Source: Lithospermum erythrorhizon
Taxonomy: Eukaryota; Streptophyta; Magnoliopsida; Boraginales; Boraginaceae
Reading direction: 5' to 3'
Assembly: GCA_019722365.1 (NCBI GenBank)
Contig: JADFUC010002427.1
Location: 1-64,000, forward strand
Length of the DNA: 64,000 bases
A program made the translations under genes and the position numbers. Positions 49,124 to 61,005 of this stretch are shown here, piece by piece. The notes below the pieces were generated by a model. That model saw nothing but the letters and a program-made list of their open reading frames with translations. It did no database searches and had not been told where the DNA came from. Within the stretch, counting starts at the first letter, position 1. Each line of letters opens with the position of its first letter.

Positions 49124-50423
49124 TGTCACACCTCTTGATGGATAACTATCCATGGACTTACAAGTGGACTTTTATGGTGATGACAACACATTATTACATG
49201 ATATGGGTGAATATCATCATGACACATCACATACAACATATGTGAAGTTATTTGTGCTATAAAGTGAGAGTTTGGTTGGTTTTTCAACACTTAGAAAATT
49301 CTAAGAATAACCATTTATTTTTACTCTGACATTCTCATACATGTTGTTCTTCACTTCAATCATAACAGCTTTAGTCTGGTCTTATCCACCAATACAACCT
49401 TTGTGTATAGTACAAAGTATTGTATTTAGGAAAATATTAGTTTGTGATTCAAGGCTTGTGAATTGTAATAATATAATTTTGTTTCTTACAATCTAAATAC
49501 AATAGTTTGTCATGGATGAGATGATGAAGAGGCCTTTGGCAATGATGAACTCTATCGTGTTCAACAATGAAGACAAGTTCGATGGTTCCAACTAGTTGAG
49601 ATGGCAAGACAGGATGAAGTGGCTTTTGACATCATTGAATGTGTTCTACAATATTTTAGAGTTGATTCATAGTGACCTTTGTGAATTGAATGGGGTACTT
49701 ACTAGAGGTGGTAAATAATATTTTATCACTTTTATAGATGACTATTGAGGTTCACATAGCATTTTACTTAATTAAGGACAAAAGTGGGCGTTTGAGAATT
49801 CAACGACTTCAAATCTATTGTGGAGAATCAAAAAAATTTAAGATTAAAATACTTAGAGTGATATTAGGGTGGTAAGTATTTTTCAAAGGAATTTGATCAA
49901 TTTTTTTATCAACATGGGATAATACATCAAAGGACAACCCCTCAATTCTCCACAACAAAATGGATTGGCGGAAAGGAAGAATAGGTCCTTGGTTGATATG
50001 ATAAATGCAATGTTGCTAAACTCGGGTTTAGAAAATGATTTGTGGGGTGAAGCCCTTTTGGTGGCTTGTCACATCTACAATAGAATATCTTCTAAGAAGT
50101 TTAAGACTTCTCCATATGAGCTATGGAATGGAAGGAAACCCAACATTGATTATTTCAAAGTGTGGGGGTGCATTGCATATTACAAGATCTTAGATTCCAA
50201 CAAAAAGCTTGGTCCTAGAGGGATAAAGCATTTTTGTTGGATATGCTTCAAATTCAAAGGCTTATAGACTATTGAGCTTAGAAACCAACAAGATTGTTGA
50301 GTCTATTCAGGTTGATTTCTTTGAGAACAAGTTTCGTTATGACTCTATCATTTCAAGTCTAAATGATGAAAATGATTCAATTGAAAGAAGAACCCAAAGA
50401 ATGTGGGCGTAAAGAGAAGCAAA
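49124..50423 (+). mobile_element. Ty1/copia element 2, internally deleted and cut by CACTA element 2
   Basis: A probable LTR (49,124-49,490, TGTCACACC to TTCTTACA, with CTATAAAG inside) is followed 22 bp later by a gag start. The gag coding sequence joins integrase directly, and the reading ends where the CACTA terminus starts at 50,424. The 3' half was not found on the far side of the CACTA element. Confidence 0.65.
49512..50420 (+). pseudogene. Copia 2 gag-integrase remnant
   Basis: The ATG at 49,512 begins MDEMMKRPL. It soon gives KFDGSN and WQDRMKWLL, the copia gag N-terminal pattern. Near 49,670 the sequence jumps to the start of the integrase core (ELNGVLTRGG, then TFIDDY), so the rest of gag, the protease and the integrase zinc domain are deleted. 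The core continues with a second Asp in an AGTGAT codon pair near 49,860. QQNGLAERKNRSLVDMI at 49,950-50,000 carries the catalytic Glu. LWGEALLVACHIYNR, YELWNGRKP and FKVWGC follow. The window 49,965-50,267 is open. The remainder ends at the CACTA insertion. Confidence 0.82.
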
Positions 50424-50520
50424 CACTACAAAAATGCACTTACTTGGGCACTTAGTGGCGTCCTCTAAGAGCACTTAGAGGCGGCTTGAAGCGCCCTCTA
50501 AATAAATTATTAAACATAAA
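50424..50520 (+). repeat. CACTA element 2 terminus and subterminal repeats
   Basis: The terminal CACTACAAAAA is followed by CTTAG(T/A)GGCG-type words at about 50,450, 50,480 and 50,500. The terminus interrupts the copia 2 reading. Confidence 0.75.
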
Positions 50521-50524
50521 AAAT

Positions 50525-51220
50525 AAAAACATTTAAAAAATACCTACATATCTCGACCCCCCCTCCTCCTCGAAAACCATCCCGTCGCCTACCAAATTTC
50601 CGCCGTACCACCGCCTTAGAATACACAATTAGTTTTCATTTGTTAAATATTTCATTATTTTCATTTTTTTTAAATTTGTGCTAATTTTTTTTAATTGCTT
50701 ATGTTAATAGAAATGTATATATAGTTTGAACTATTATTTAAATTAATTACTTATGTTTATGCAGAGGAAATGTATATATAATTTAATTATAATTTGAGTT
50801 ATTTTGAAAGGTTTTTTATGATCTAAGGTTTGATTTTTATACGTTTTGAGTAATTAGAAGTTGGTGTTGTTGCTTTCGAGGTTTATTTGATGCTTGTTGG
50901 TGAACTTCATTTTTTTATATATTATTTGAGTAATTTGAAGTTAATTTTGTTGTTTTTTCGGGTTTATTTGATCATTTTGGTTCATTTGGTGAGTTATCTG
51001 TTGATAGGAGGTGAAATTTTTACCTATTTTGAGTAATTGAAAGTTAATTTTGTTGTTTTAGTTATTTATTTGATTATTCATTTTTATATAAAAGTTTGTT
51101 CATATATGATTGTTGACCATTCTTAAAAGTTTGTTGGTTTATGATTATCCAATTTTAGTAAATTACATAGTTTCAAGTACTAGTATGTAATTCATGATTC
51201 ATATTTTGTAGTAAGTAATT
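50525..51220 (+). other. CACTA 2 leader, AT-rich
   Basis: Between the terminus and the TNP2 start is AT/T-rich, intron-like sequence with repeated TGAGTAATTRGAAGTT and TTTGTTGTT blocks (about 50,850, 50,930 and 51,030), suggesting local duplication. No coding sequence is visible. Confidence 0.5.
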
Positions 51221-54200
51221 ATGGATCGAAATTGGATGGTTGCCGATCGTTTGTCACAAGCATGAAAATGAATTAATGAAGGAGTTTATTGAGTTTGCTC
51301 TAATAAATGTCGAGGATAGAAAGTTCATTCCATGTCCTTGTTGGAAGTGTTTAAATCTGAGTACAGTAGATGAGGATGAACTGGAAGAGCATTTGATATG
51401 TAATGGCATAGATACAAACTATACTTGTTGGACAAATCATGGTGAGATGAAAGTTGATTCTAGGTCCACTCGATTTAAGTTTGATAGTGGACACGATGAG
51501 AGTATGAACGTAGGCGTAAGGGATAATGTAGAAGAAATACCAAGGGTATTAGAGGAAGATTTGATTGATCATCCTGAATTATTGGAGAGGTTAAAAGATG
51601 ATGCAGAGAAACCTTTGTGGGATGGATGTAAGTTTACCAAATTAGATGCAGTGATTACAGATTTAAAGAAGTCAAACATTGGATGGACTGATTCATCTTT
51701 CGAGGCCGGTTAGTAAGGTTAAAGAATTTGTTGCCCCTAATGATAATGTCTTACTCGAAAGAAGAACTTATGATGCAAAACAAGTGCTCAGTTCAATTGG
51801 GTTGGAACACGAGAGGATACATGCATATGTAAACGATTGCATATTATTTAAAAGGAATATGCATCATTGAAAGAATGTTCGAAGTGTAATGCCCCCCGTT
51901 ATAAGAAGAGAGGATATACATATTATGTTCCACTTATACCTAGACTCAGGCGTATGTATCGGAGTGTAGATTATGCGAAGAAATTAACATGACATTTCGG
52001 TGAAAGAGTAAAAGATGGAAAGCTTAGGCATCCTGCGGATGCACGTCAGTAGAAGACTTTTGATGCTAAGTATCCAGAATTTCTGGGAACCTAGAAACTT
52101 ACGATTTGTATTATTGTCATCAAATGGAATGAATCATGTGGAATTCAGTACCTCTCTACAGTACATGGCTGGTAGTTTTGACAATGTATAATTTACCGCC
52201 TTTTCTATGCATGAAAGCAAATATTTGATGTTGTCTACAACGATATACGGACCTAAATAACTTGTAGCGATATTGATGTATATTTGGCACCTTTAATTGA
52301 ATATTTGAAAGCGTTGTGGGAAAAGTGTAGATGTATATATGATGGGTTAGAAAAGACAACTTTAATTTGAGGGCTATGTTGTTTGGAGCAGTGAATGACT
52401 TTCTTTAGCCGGGGAATTTATACGGGTATAGTGTAAAAAGGGCAATATGCATGCCCCAGAAGTGAAGATCAAAGCTGATTTTGTTAGATTAGAACATAGT
52501 AAAAAGGAGGTTTACATGGGGCATTGTAGGTTTTTACCGAAAGAGCATGTGTATAGGAAAGCACCTTCTTCAATGTTTGGCGGAGAAAATGTGAAAATCA
52601 TAGACCTCTATTTTAACTGGCCAAGAGGTATTTGATAAGGTGAAGAACAGAAATTCCATTGGGGAAGAGAAATTCTAAGTCGGTACCGTCTAGGGGTTTT
52701 AAGAAGTGCTCAATTTTCTGGGAGTTGACTTATTGGAAGGATTTAGCTGTCAGACATTTCATAGACCTTATGCATCAAGAGAAAAATGTCACTGAAAGTT
52801 CTGTATCTACATTATTAGGTACAAAGGGTAAAACAAAAGATACAGAGAATTCGAGGAAGGACTTGATACAATTGGGAATAAGAGAAGAATTGAGACCCGT
52901 AAAAGATGGATGCAAAACATATTGCGCCCCAGCTGCGAGTACTCTTAGTAAGAAGGAGAAAAAAAATTTATGTCAGACTCTGAGATCAGTTAAGGTTCCT
53001 GAGGGTTATTCATCAAACATCGGAAGTCTAGTTTCGTTAAAAGATTCAAAGATGAAGGTGTTGAAGTCACATGATTGTCATATCCTCATGGAGAACTTGA
53101 TTCCAGTGGCAATACGGTCTATTCTACCTAAGGAGGTACATGTAACAATTACAAAGTTATGTTTATTCTTCAAGACTATTTGTAGCAAGGTGATTGATCC
53201 TGATAAATTATCAATTTTACAAGCTGAAATTGTTGAGATCATTTGTCAGTTGGAAATGTATTTTCTACCGTCTTTTTTGATATTATGGTGCACTTGATGG
53301 TTCATTTAGTTGAGGAGATAGAAGAGTGTGGGCCACTGACCTTGAGGTAGATGTACCCTTTTGAAAGGTATATGAATGTTTTGAAGGGATATGTAAAGCA
53401 GAAACCGACCCAGTTGTATCGCTGAGAGGTACTTAATGGAAGAAGCTGTGGAATTTTGCACTGAGTATATGACAAATTTAGAGAACATAGGTCTTCCAGT
53501 ACCTCGTCATGCTAGTAACGGGGTAAGTGAAGGAATATGTGGGAAGCAATTGATAGTTGTAGAAGGACTGAAGTTGGAACAAGCGCACTTGTACATCCTA
53601 AACAACACAGATGAGGTTAGATCATACATTGACATGCATAAAGTACTATTTGAAGAAGACAATCCGAGGCAAGGAGGCTGGGTTAAATGTAAATGCTAAC
53701 TCACTTAGTTTGAAAATCTTAAGTGGCTAAATAGTTAAATGTAAATGCTAACTACATTCCCGAGATACAATCAAATGGCTATCAAAGGGGTCAGCTTATA
53801 CATTTTTTCGTATAGTTCCTAAGCGTCAATGGGTACACATTCTACACCCAAAGAACAAGATGGAAAAGCGGTCTACGCGAGCAGTGCGGCCGCGCACTTG
53901 TATCCAGGAACTAAATCACAAATGCTAAAGACGCATAAACACAGTTTATGCCAAGAATAGTTTCTATGAATTGTGATTGAACATATATGGGAGTTGGATT
54001 GTGGGTTTCCAGAGTTTATATTCGGTTGTATGTAGGTAGAGAATAAATATGGAAAGCAGATCGATGAGTTGGGTTTTGTAAGAGTAGACTTGAATAGGGT
54101 TGGTTCGAAAGAGGATTCATTCATACTTCCTTCCTGAAACTAACCAAGTGTTTGGCGATTGCTCCCGATCCGATTAGCTACAAGTAATTCGGTGTTCTTT
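51221..54200 (+). pseudogene. CACTA TNP2 transposase, nearly full length, frame-broken
   Basis: The start is the ATG at 51,221 (MDRNWM), the usual beginning of this family. One shift near 51,260 leads to EFIEFALINVEDRKFIPCPC, the transposase-associated domain with its CPC..C cluster. The TNP2 core runs about 51,780-53,000: RIHAYVNDCILF, VKDGKLRHPADA, VYLAPLIEYLKALW, VYMGHCRFLPKEH, FKKCSIFWELTYWKDL and HFIDLMHQEKNV. The DUF4218 region (about 53,040-53,460) has LKSHDCHILMENL and YPFERYMNVLKGY. A DUF4216-like part follows near 53,970-54,180 with NKYGKQIDELGFVRVDLNR. At least eight frame changes or stops interrupt it. The longest open segment is 52,659-53,297. Confidence 0.9.
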
Positions 54201-54444
54201 CTTTTAACAAGTTTAATGAATATAAATCTAAGAACACTAAAAGAAGATTATGATATCGAAGATGACCGTTTAGAGTAGTTAGATCATCGAGAACATATCA
54301 ATGCAAGAATAGCATGCTAGAGCTGATCATAACGAGGGTATTTGGACACCACCAAAGGCTAGAAACTATATAGCGTTGTTCATTTGGTAGTAAAAGGAAA
54401 TGAGAAATAAATAAATGTGGGTGTTTATTTATTTTTTTGTATAT

Positions 54445-55592
54445 TGCAACGACCGCCCCGAAGTGGGCCCCCCGAGAGTTGGGACCATCGTCCAACTTTG
54501 ATAGCCAGTCGCGGCGATGGATAACGATAAAAATGACATCATTTAACATGATAATAAAATAATACAACTCGTCCATCGGGTGAACTAATCAACACTACAA
54601 CAACTGAAAAGTAATAATATAAATAAAACATCAAACAATGTGTTTTACAACTCGAGACAACAATAATTATTGCGTACAACAAAACTCCAAAGAATATAAA
54701 AAGTATGATTGTTGAGGTCTTCAAGCCACCATCGCCACCTCAGCAGATGCAGCGGCTCGGCAATGCATCTCGGTCATCCCATGACAACAAGGCATCCGCC
54801 CATAGGAAAACTGAAATTCGGCTTCTCAGCTCAGTGAAAACAAATATCACAAATGTTAACCTACCGCTCCATACAAACAGGATAATTCAGACCACACCTA
54901 TTTAACGACTATCCACCTAGAGTTGAGCTTTTTGTATGCTCCGGCTCGACAAAATAATCTTTTCTTAAGTGGCTTTCTAACTAATACAAACCAAATCCAC
55001 ACCATGTCAATAACTTACTCGCGGTACACCTTAATCCGCAGGAGATAATTCCAACATATTATAGAACTCAAACACACAACAACTCAAACATATATCTCAA
55101 CATCTAAGTAACTCAAGCATATACAAATCAACCACTTATCTTTAGTTTGCATAAGATTTCCCTCCCAATTATAATTAAGCTACCTCTATGACATCTAAAT
55201 GTTTATCATAGAACATTAAATCGTTTCATTATCTTAATACAAGCGAGAACAGCGTCAAATCTTAAGTCAAAGAATAACTTAAGTAAGATTATCACAAATT
55301 CTTCAAATTAAGTATACGGAACTTGTTTACCTCAATGGTATCAACGTCATGGTTAGACCATAACTTATATCCTAACACGTTGAATCCAACTTTCACTATA
55401 TATATAATATCATCAACACCATCTATAGATTAGCATGAGCGTCGGTCTATAATTTACGTACCTAATGTTCTCTAATTTCAAAGTTATCTCAACCATTAAC
55501 CAACTCAACTTTTTAACCTTAATGGATGTATATGATTAATACCCACCTATGATCCACGAAAAATCATTAACATAAATCAATAATCAATTACG
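54445..55592 (-). repeat. Gypsy LTR H, partial, same subfamily as LTR G
   Basis: Begins TGCAACGACC on the plus strand. It parallels the reverse complement of the 3' part of LTR G, sharing AAAATGACATCATTT, GTCCATCG and CCGCCCATAGG blocks. The right part is not clearly alignable. It ends where copia 3 starts, and no complete second terminus is seen. Confidence 0.6.
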
Positions 55593-56308
55593 TGTTAGTA
55601 CGTATAGTTGGAAGCTTATGGACATGACTTGTGGATCAAATGCTAAAAAGAATCTGGCGATCTAAAATAAATAAAGTACATTGACGAAGCATTTATTAAT
55701 TGCAGAAGGAAAGGATTCATTTATTATATAAGATTGAAGTTTTTAAGTTTATAGTAACACATTTGCTATAAGCGTTGCATGTGCCTATTTATATTATGGC
55801 TTCATTTGCGGGCAGAGGTATCTGAAAACAAGTATATTTGCTTATTGTATTGGAAGCATAGAGCTTTGTGTGAGTTTAAAGTGTAGGCTAATATGCGGAG
55901 TATTACTATAAACTCCTTAAGTTGTGCTTTAGCTATCTGTGACACACAGTTACAACAGGTTTTCTTCTCCCCGAATCATTGTAGTTTTCACTTACTAGGG
56001 ATAGTAGTATAGTGAAGGATAGGTGTGCAGTCGGGGAGGCCTGAACTTTATACATTCTGGTTGGAGTAGAATAGGGCAGAAGAGGCTGGGGAGCATTCGA
56101 GGTAAGACCTGTGATGCTTGATCATATTGAAATCCTTCATTAGGCAATACGCCTCAGGGCGTAGGTCTTTGTTTTTGCTTGAACTGGGTTACCAAACTGT
56201 GTGTTTTTAATTTTGGTGTTGTTTACTTTACACAGTTGTTGTTGGTCATTGAGTCATTGGCAGGTTGATGCAGCAACATTGTCCTTGTGGAGAGGTTATA
56301 CAATTTCA
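55593..56308 (+). repeat. Copia 3 5' LTR
   Basis: The LTR is 716 bp. After the first 19 bases it lacks about 150 bp that the 3' LTR has between GTTGG and AAGCTTATGG. Confidence 0.82.
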
Positions 56309-56310
56309 AT

Positions 56311-56328
56311 TGATATCAAGGCGGGCAC
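56311..56328 (+). promoter_or_regulatory. Copia 3 primer binding site
   Basis: TGATATCAAGGCGGGCAC lies two bases after the LTR and resembles TGGTATCAGAGC, the initiator tRNA-Met complement, with two changes. Confidence 0.65.
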
Positions 56329-56366
56329 TCTATTGATTAAGAGTGAGATCGATTAAATCTACATAT

Positions 56367-57615
56367 ATGGAGGGTTTCAGAGAAGGAGGATCAACGACTC
56401 GACCACCTGTTCTTGACGGGACTAACTATGCCTACTGGAAGGCAAGAATGACTACATTCCTGAAATCTCTTGATACGAGAACTTTGGAGAGTTATGCGTA
56501 TTGGATGAATTGCTCTGTGTTAGCCGACAACGAAGGTGTACTCACGATCAAGCAGGAGGATGACTAGACCATTGAAGAGCAGAGCTTGCACTTGAAAATG
56601 ACCAGGCTATGAATGCCATTTTAATGCGGTTGACTTCATGTTAAGCTAATCGGTATATATGCGGAAGCAGAACTACATGGGATATATTGCAAACACATAT
56701 GAGGAACATGAAGGTACGTGTCAAAGACTCCAGCACCTAACTACCAAATTTGAAACTCTGAGAATGGAGGATGAGTCTATAGCAATGTATAACAACAAAC
56801 TGAAGGATATGGCAAATGAGTGGTTTACACTAAGTGAACCTTTTGGCGAAAGAAAAAATTGCTGAGGAAAATTCTCGAAGACATTACCCCACAAAAGATT
56901 TGCTCATAAAGTAACATATTGAAGCACAAGATTTGACCCTCATAAGCATGGACGAATTGATAGGAAACTTGGCCACATTTGAGATAACTCTTAATGAAGG
57001 AGAGACAAGTAAAAGGAAAGGTGTCGCTTTAAAAGTCTCCCCAGACGATATAAATGAGGAAGATTTGGGAGAAACTATAAACATGCTGGCTAAGAATTTC
57101 AAGCAAAGACCCTCAAAAAAGATTCTACAAGAACCTTTTAGTGGTAGTAACGGCACATCTGTCTTTGACAGAAACAATAACAGATGGAAGAAACCAGCAA
57201 ACCAAGGCAATTCCAGTGCAGGTCAGTCCGAGAAGTCTAAAGGAATTCAGTGCAGAGAATGTGAAGGCTTTGGGCACATTCAAGCAGAGTGTCCCAACTA
57301 TCTCAAGAAGCAATCCAGAAATTACTCCCATGAGTGATGAGGAATCCCCGAAGAAGGAATAAGCGGTCGAATAGCAACTTTGTAGCTTTCACTGGAGTCA
57401 TAGAGCCATTTGTCACTGACAGCCTGCATGACTACAGTGAAGACGAGGAAGACATTATAGAAGAAGAATTGCTTGAAAACTATAAATTGTTGTACACTAA
57501 ATGGGAAGAGCTGACTACAATCTATACCAAAGTGGATGCCGAGAGGAACAAATTAAAAATTGAGAATGAGGAATTAAGAAAACAGAAGAGCGAACTCAAG
57601 ATAGTAAACTTTTAA
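56367..57615 (+). pseudogene. Copia 3 gag
   Basis: The first ATG is at 56,367 (MEGFREGGSTTRPP), followed by LDGTNYAYWKARMTTFLKS, a copia gag N-terminal signature. Later segments are RLQHLTTKFETLRMEDESI (about 56,719-56,780), SMDELIGNLATFE (about 56,946) and a CCHC knuckle CRECEGFGHIQAEC at about 57,252-57,293. After a frame change, NSNFVAFTGV begins a Glu/Lys-rich, probably coiled-coil tail (57,334-57,615). Stops at 56,565 and 57,338 and several shifts break the frame. Confidence 0.82.
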
Positions 57616-57791
57616 ATTCTCAAGTGAATGCACTGAATAAAGGAATAAAAATGATGAATTCAAACACGGACGTTCTGGAAGAGATACTTAAAGTAGGAAG
57701 AGCCTGGTGACAACTTGGGAATTGGGTATGACGAAGGAAGTAAGTCAAAACCAAGACAGAATCTAAATTTGTTCAGAGAGTTTGGACACAA

Positions 57792-59135
57792 GTGTCAAAG
57801 ACAGGGAGAGCACCAACTAGTGGGAGACATAGACAAAGAAAAGTATGGTACTGCAAGTATTGTGGTAAGAAGGGTCATATTGCCCCCTACTGTTACAAAT
57901 TATATGGATTGAAAGGAAGCAAGTATCAACTGCACAAAACTCAATGGGTCATGAAAGCAAACACTGTTAGTCAAGTAGCCTACACGTCTTTGAAAACATC
58001 AACAGAATCAAGCTGGTATTTTGATAGTGGATGCTCAAGACACATGACTGGTAAGGAGGCATATCTTACTAGTATTTGCTCTTTGAAAGGTGATTATGTG
58101 ACCTTCGGTGATGGAGGAAAAGGAGAAATTATCGGAAAAGGTGAGCTAAATGTGAATGGTCTACCTCACTTGACTGATGTTCTACTTGTCAAAGGTTTGA
58201 CTGCAAATCTTATCAGCATAAGTCAACTATGTGACAAAGGCATGAAGGTCTCTTTCTGTCGTAAGGGGTGTACTGTCAAAGACGAATGTGAAACACCAGT
58301 AATGTATGGTACGAGGTCAACTGATAACTGCTATATGTGGAATTCCGTTCGAGCCATGATGAGTAGAAAAGACGAGGATGCTGAACTATGGCACAAACGG
58401 CTGGGACATACTCACTATAGAAACATTCAGCAGATTGTTACAAAGGAAGCTGTCCGAGGGATCCCTTTACTTGAGTAAAGGCAGGAATGTGGTGAATGTC
58501 ATCTTTGGAGAAAGCAGACCAAGAGTTGTCACCTAGTTTGTATATGGGAACAACTTCGTGTACTTGAGCGATCATGGATTTGATGGGACCCACGTACAGA
58601 AGTCAGTATAGGAGGAAAGAGGTATGTATATGTGTGTGTGGATGATTTCTCTAGGTATACATGGGTGGATTTTCTCAGGGATAAATCTGACACGTTTGAA
58701 GTTGTAAAACGACTTATTCTACAAGTTCAAAATGAGAAGGAACAACAAGTTGTCAGAATCAGGGGAGTGACCGCTGGAAAGAATTTGAGAATGCTAAATT
58801 AGATTTGAGTTTGTACAATGAGAATTATTCATGAATTCTCAGCCCCCATAACTCCGCAACAAAATGGTGTAGTAGAGAGGAAGAATCGAACTATCCAAGA
58901 GATGGCACGGGTCATGCTCCATTCGAAGAATATTTCTCTAAAATTTTGGGCCGAAGCAATCAACACCGCTTGCCACATTCATAATCGGGTTACCCTTCGT
59001 CCCGGCACAAACAACACAAATTATGAAATATGGAGGGGGAGAAAGCCTAATGTACAATATTTTCATGTTTTTGGTAGTTTGTGTTATATTCTTGCAGATC
59101 GAGAGCCAAGGCAGAAACTAGATGTCAAAAGGTGA
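57792..59135 (+). pseudogene. Copia 3 protease and integrase
   Basis: The segment 57,792-58,478 is one open frame. It holds a second CCHC knuckle CKYCGKKGHIAPYC, the protease site WYFDSGCSRHMTG with the catalytic DSG, and the integrase zinc-binding region LWHKRLGHTHYRN. The integrase core follows with frame changes: MDLMGP (first Asp, about 58,575), GGKRYVYVCVDDFSRYTW, SDRWKEFENAK (second Asp, about 58,767), then QQNGVVERKNRTIQEMARVM (Glu, about 58,858-58,917). FWAEAINTACHIHNRVT and FHVFGSLCYILADRE lie in the open segment 58,818-59,135. All three catalytic residues are readable. Confidence 0.88.
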
Positions 59136-59439
59136 TGAGAAGGAATCTTCTTGGGAGCCTTCAGGTTTACAACAAAAGAACTCAACAGGTTATGGAGTCC
59201 ACTAATGTGAAGGTATTGGACAAGAGTTGCTGACTTCGTGATGCGACAACCGAATCTTTATTGCACATCCAAAAGACTTGCTTGTACGCACAACAATGAA
59301 AGCAGTGCTGGAAACGATGAAGCTAATGAAACAGGTGATGAAAGTGGAGCCTATCTTTGCCCTCGAATTCAAGGGACCATCTAAATATTAGTAGGAATTG
59401 ATCAGAATTACAACACGAAGAAAAGAGTAACAATTTGTA

Positions 59440-59705
59440 GAAGAATGGTTGGACTACTTGGAGAAAGTTTCTTTATCTCTCTAAATCGAACCGAAGAATG
59501 TGGATGAAGCTCTCAAAGATGAACATTGGATAAATTCCATGCAAGAAGAATTAATTCAATTTCAAGCGCAATGATAATGGGAACTCGTGCCAAGACCAAA
59601 GGATCATAATGTGATAGGGACAAAATGGATTTTCAAAAATAAATCATGAAACGGCGTTGTGAGCCGAAACAAAGCAAGACTAGTGGCACAAAGGCTATTC
59701 ACAGG
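59440..59705 (+). pseudogene. Copia 3 reverse transcriptase, N-terminal stub
   Basis: EPKNVDEALKDEHWINSM and EELIQFQAQ, then NVIGTKWIFKNK and SRNKARLVAQR, match the opening of copia RT (EP.....AL.D..W...M up to YKARLVAQG). The sequence leaves the RT pattern directly after this, near 59,700. No YGLKQA or YVDD motif and no RNase H follow anywhere before the LTR. Confidence 0.78.
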
Positions 59706-60300
59706 TGGAAGTTTGTGGCCAACCGACGAGTAGCTACTGAGAAGTTATTGTCCAAATCGACACGAAGAACTCGACATCATGAGAATTCTTGAGGAGGCTG
59801 GAGTCATGGCCACTGTGGAGGTTGCTAGCCCCTACTATCCGAAGCTTGTCTAGGAGTTCATATGCAACATGTCGAGGCATTGATGACACTGTAGCCACCA
59901 TCATCCTGAGTAACCTTTCGCAATCATACCTTTGATTTTTCTCCCCGGTTGATAAATGATCACTTTGGAAGACCAAATGGAGGTGGCACTGGGTATAATT
60001 TGAGGACTAGAGATATAGTCAAAGTGTTAACTGCTGGCGTGGTTGACACATGGCCTGACAAGGGGCTGCCATCTTCCAAGTTGAGTGTGAAGTATGTTGT
60101 GCTGCATAAGGTAGGAGTTGCGAATTGGATTCCCACTACCCATAACACCAGTGTCTCTGAAGCATTGGGAAAGTTTTTGTATATGGTTGGGACGATTGCT
60201 TCTTTTGATAATAGGAAGATTGCTCTTTTGATCAAATCACTTTCGACATGCCAGCACAAATGCTTTGTGTTAAAGCCAATCCCACTTATCAAATGATACG
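59706..60300 (+). pseudogene. Putative plant-transposon-protein domain, possibly captured
   Basis: In place of the missing RT and RNase H, the plus strand encodes a segment with EELDIMRILEEAG, then PYYPKLV, a stop and EFICNM. FDFSPRLINDHFGRP follows, then an open frame at 59,949-60,296 with WIPTTHNTSVSEALGKFLY. From memory this resembles the plant 'putative transposon protein' domain (Transposase_32 type), which has EF...L, a later F....IN...G and a HN....... LY segment. Its function is unknown. Identification rests on pattern recall and needs a profile search. Confidence 0.45.
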
Positions 60301-60993
60301 CATCATTCTTCTAAGCCCGGCGCAGTATTAGGAGCATCCGATGATGTTGAGGAGTTGGGCAGAGTCATTACCATCACTCCTAGACTGATGGAAAGAACTC
60401 ATGAGGCGATGCTTCCTCACGGGACCTCGAGACTAAAGACACCTCCCACCACTTACTGCCCGATGGCACGGTGCAGCTATTGAAGGAAGGGTGGGTATTT
60501 GAGCGGGGTGATTCGGGGCAGTGGCTCGTAAGTCGGTGCTAGAGGAAAAACTGCGAGGGGCTGGTGAGGATGATGTTGGTGTTGATGATAATTTTGCCTG
60601 ATCGTGTTACTGTCCAGAAGTCAGAACTAGTGTCCTTTGGCTATGTTTTTGGGACAAATAGGGGGAGGCAATAGGCATGGAGGGAACCACATGGTGGGAG
60701 TTATTTTATTGTTATAGTTATATGTTCTTTTTTTGAATGTATGAGGCTGGTGTCGGCCACGTATGTGGATTAGTTTCGTTTATATTGACATTAAATGCTG
60801 GCCAGCCGTCAGCACTATTGTATTGACAGTTGGTCGTATGTTGTATTCGTAAAACAATCCATCTTGTTTATGTTAATTAGCGGGTATTTACGTTGTGTTT
60901 CTACTTGCGGTTATTTATGCTTCTATTTGCGGGTATATACGCTAAATGTGATGTGTAGGGTTCTTAAGAATATTTGTCGCAAAAAACTTATCC
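60301..60993 (+). other. Copia 3 region between captured domain and polypurine tract
   Basis: A GC-richer segment up to about 60,600 may be the C-terminal continuation of the preceding protein in broken frames. From about 60,700 the sequence is T-rich and untranslated-like. Confidence 0.4.
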
Positions 60994-61005
60994 AAAGGGG
61001 GAGTT
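60994..61005 (+). promoter_or_regulatory. Copia 3 polypurine tract
   Basis: AAAGGGGGAGTT lies directly before the 3' LTR start TGTTAGTGC. Confidence 0.82.

Larger units (their letters stand above)
50424..54440 (+). mobile_element. CACTA/EnSpm element 2
   Basis: CACTACAAAAATGCAC at 50,424 is a standard CACTA end. It is followed by subterminal GGCACTTAGTGGCG, GCACTTAGAGGCGG and GCGCCCTCTAA repeats in both orientations. A TNP2 transposase on the same strand spans 51,221 to about 54,200. The 3' terminus was not found. The sequence meets the start of a gypsy LTR at 54,445, which probably truncates it. Confidence 0.82.

Noticed and set aside
54705..54905. 66-residue plus-strand frame in LTR H
   Set aside because: It lies wholly within a gypsy LTR and has no counterpart frame in LTR G.
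59734..60292. Minus-strand open frames over the captured-domain region
   Set aside because: They are antisense to a plus-strand segment that lies in the element's transcription direction and shows family-like spacing of motifs.
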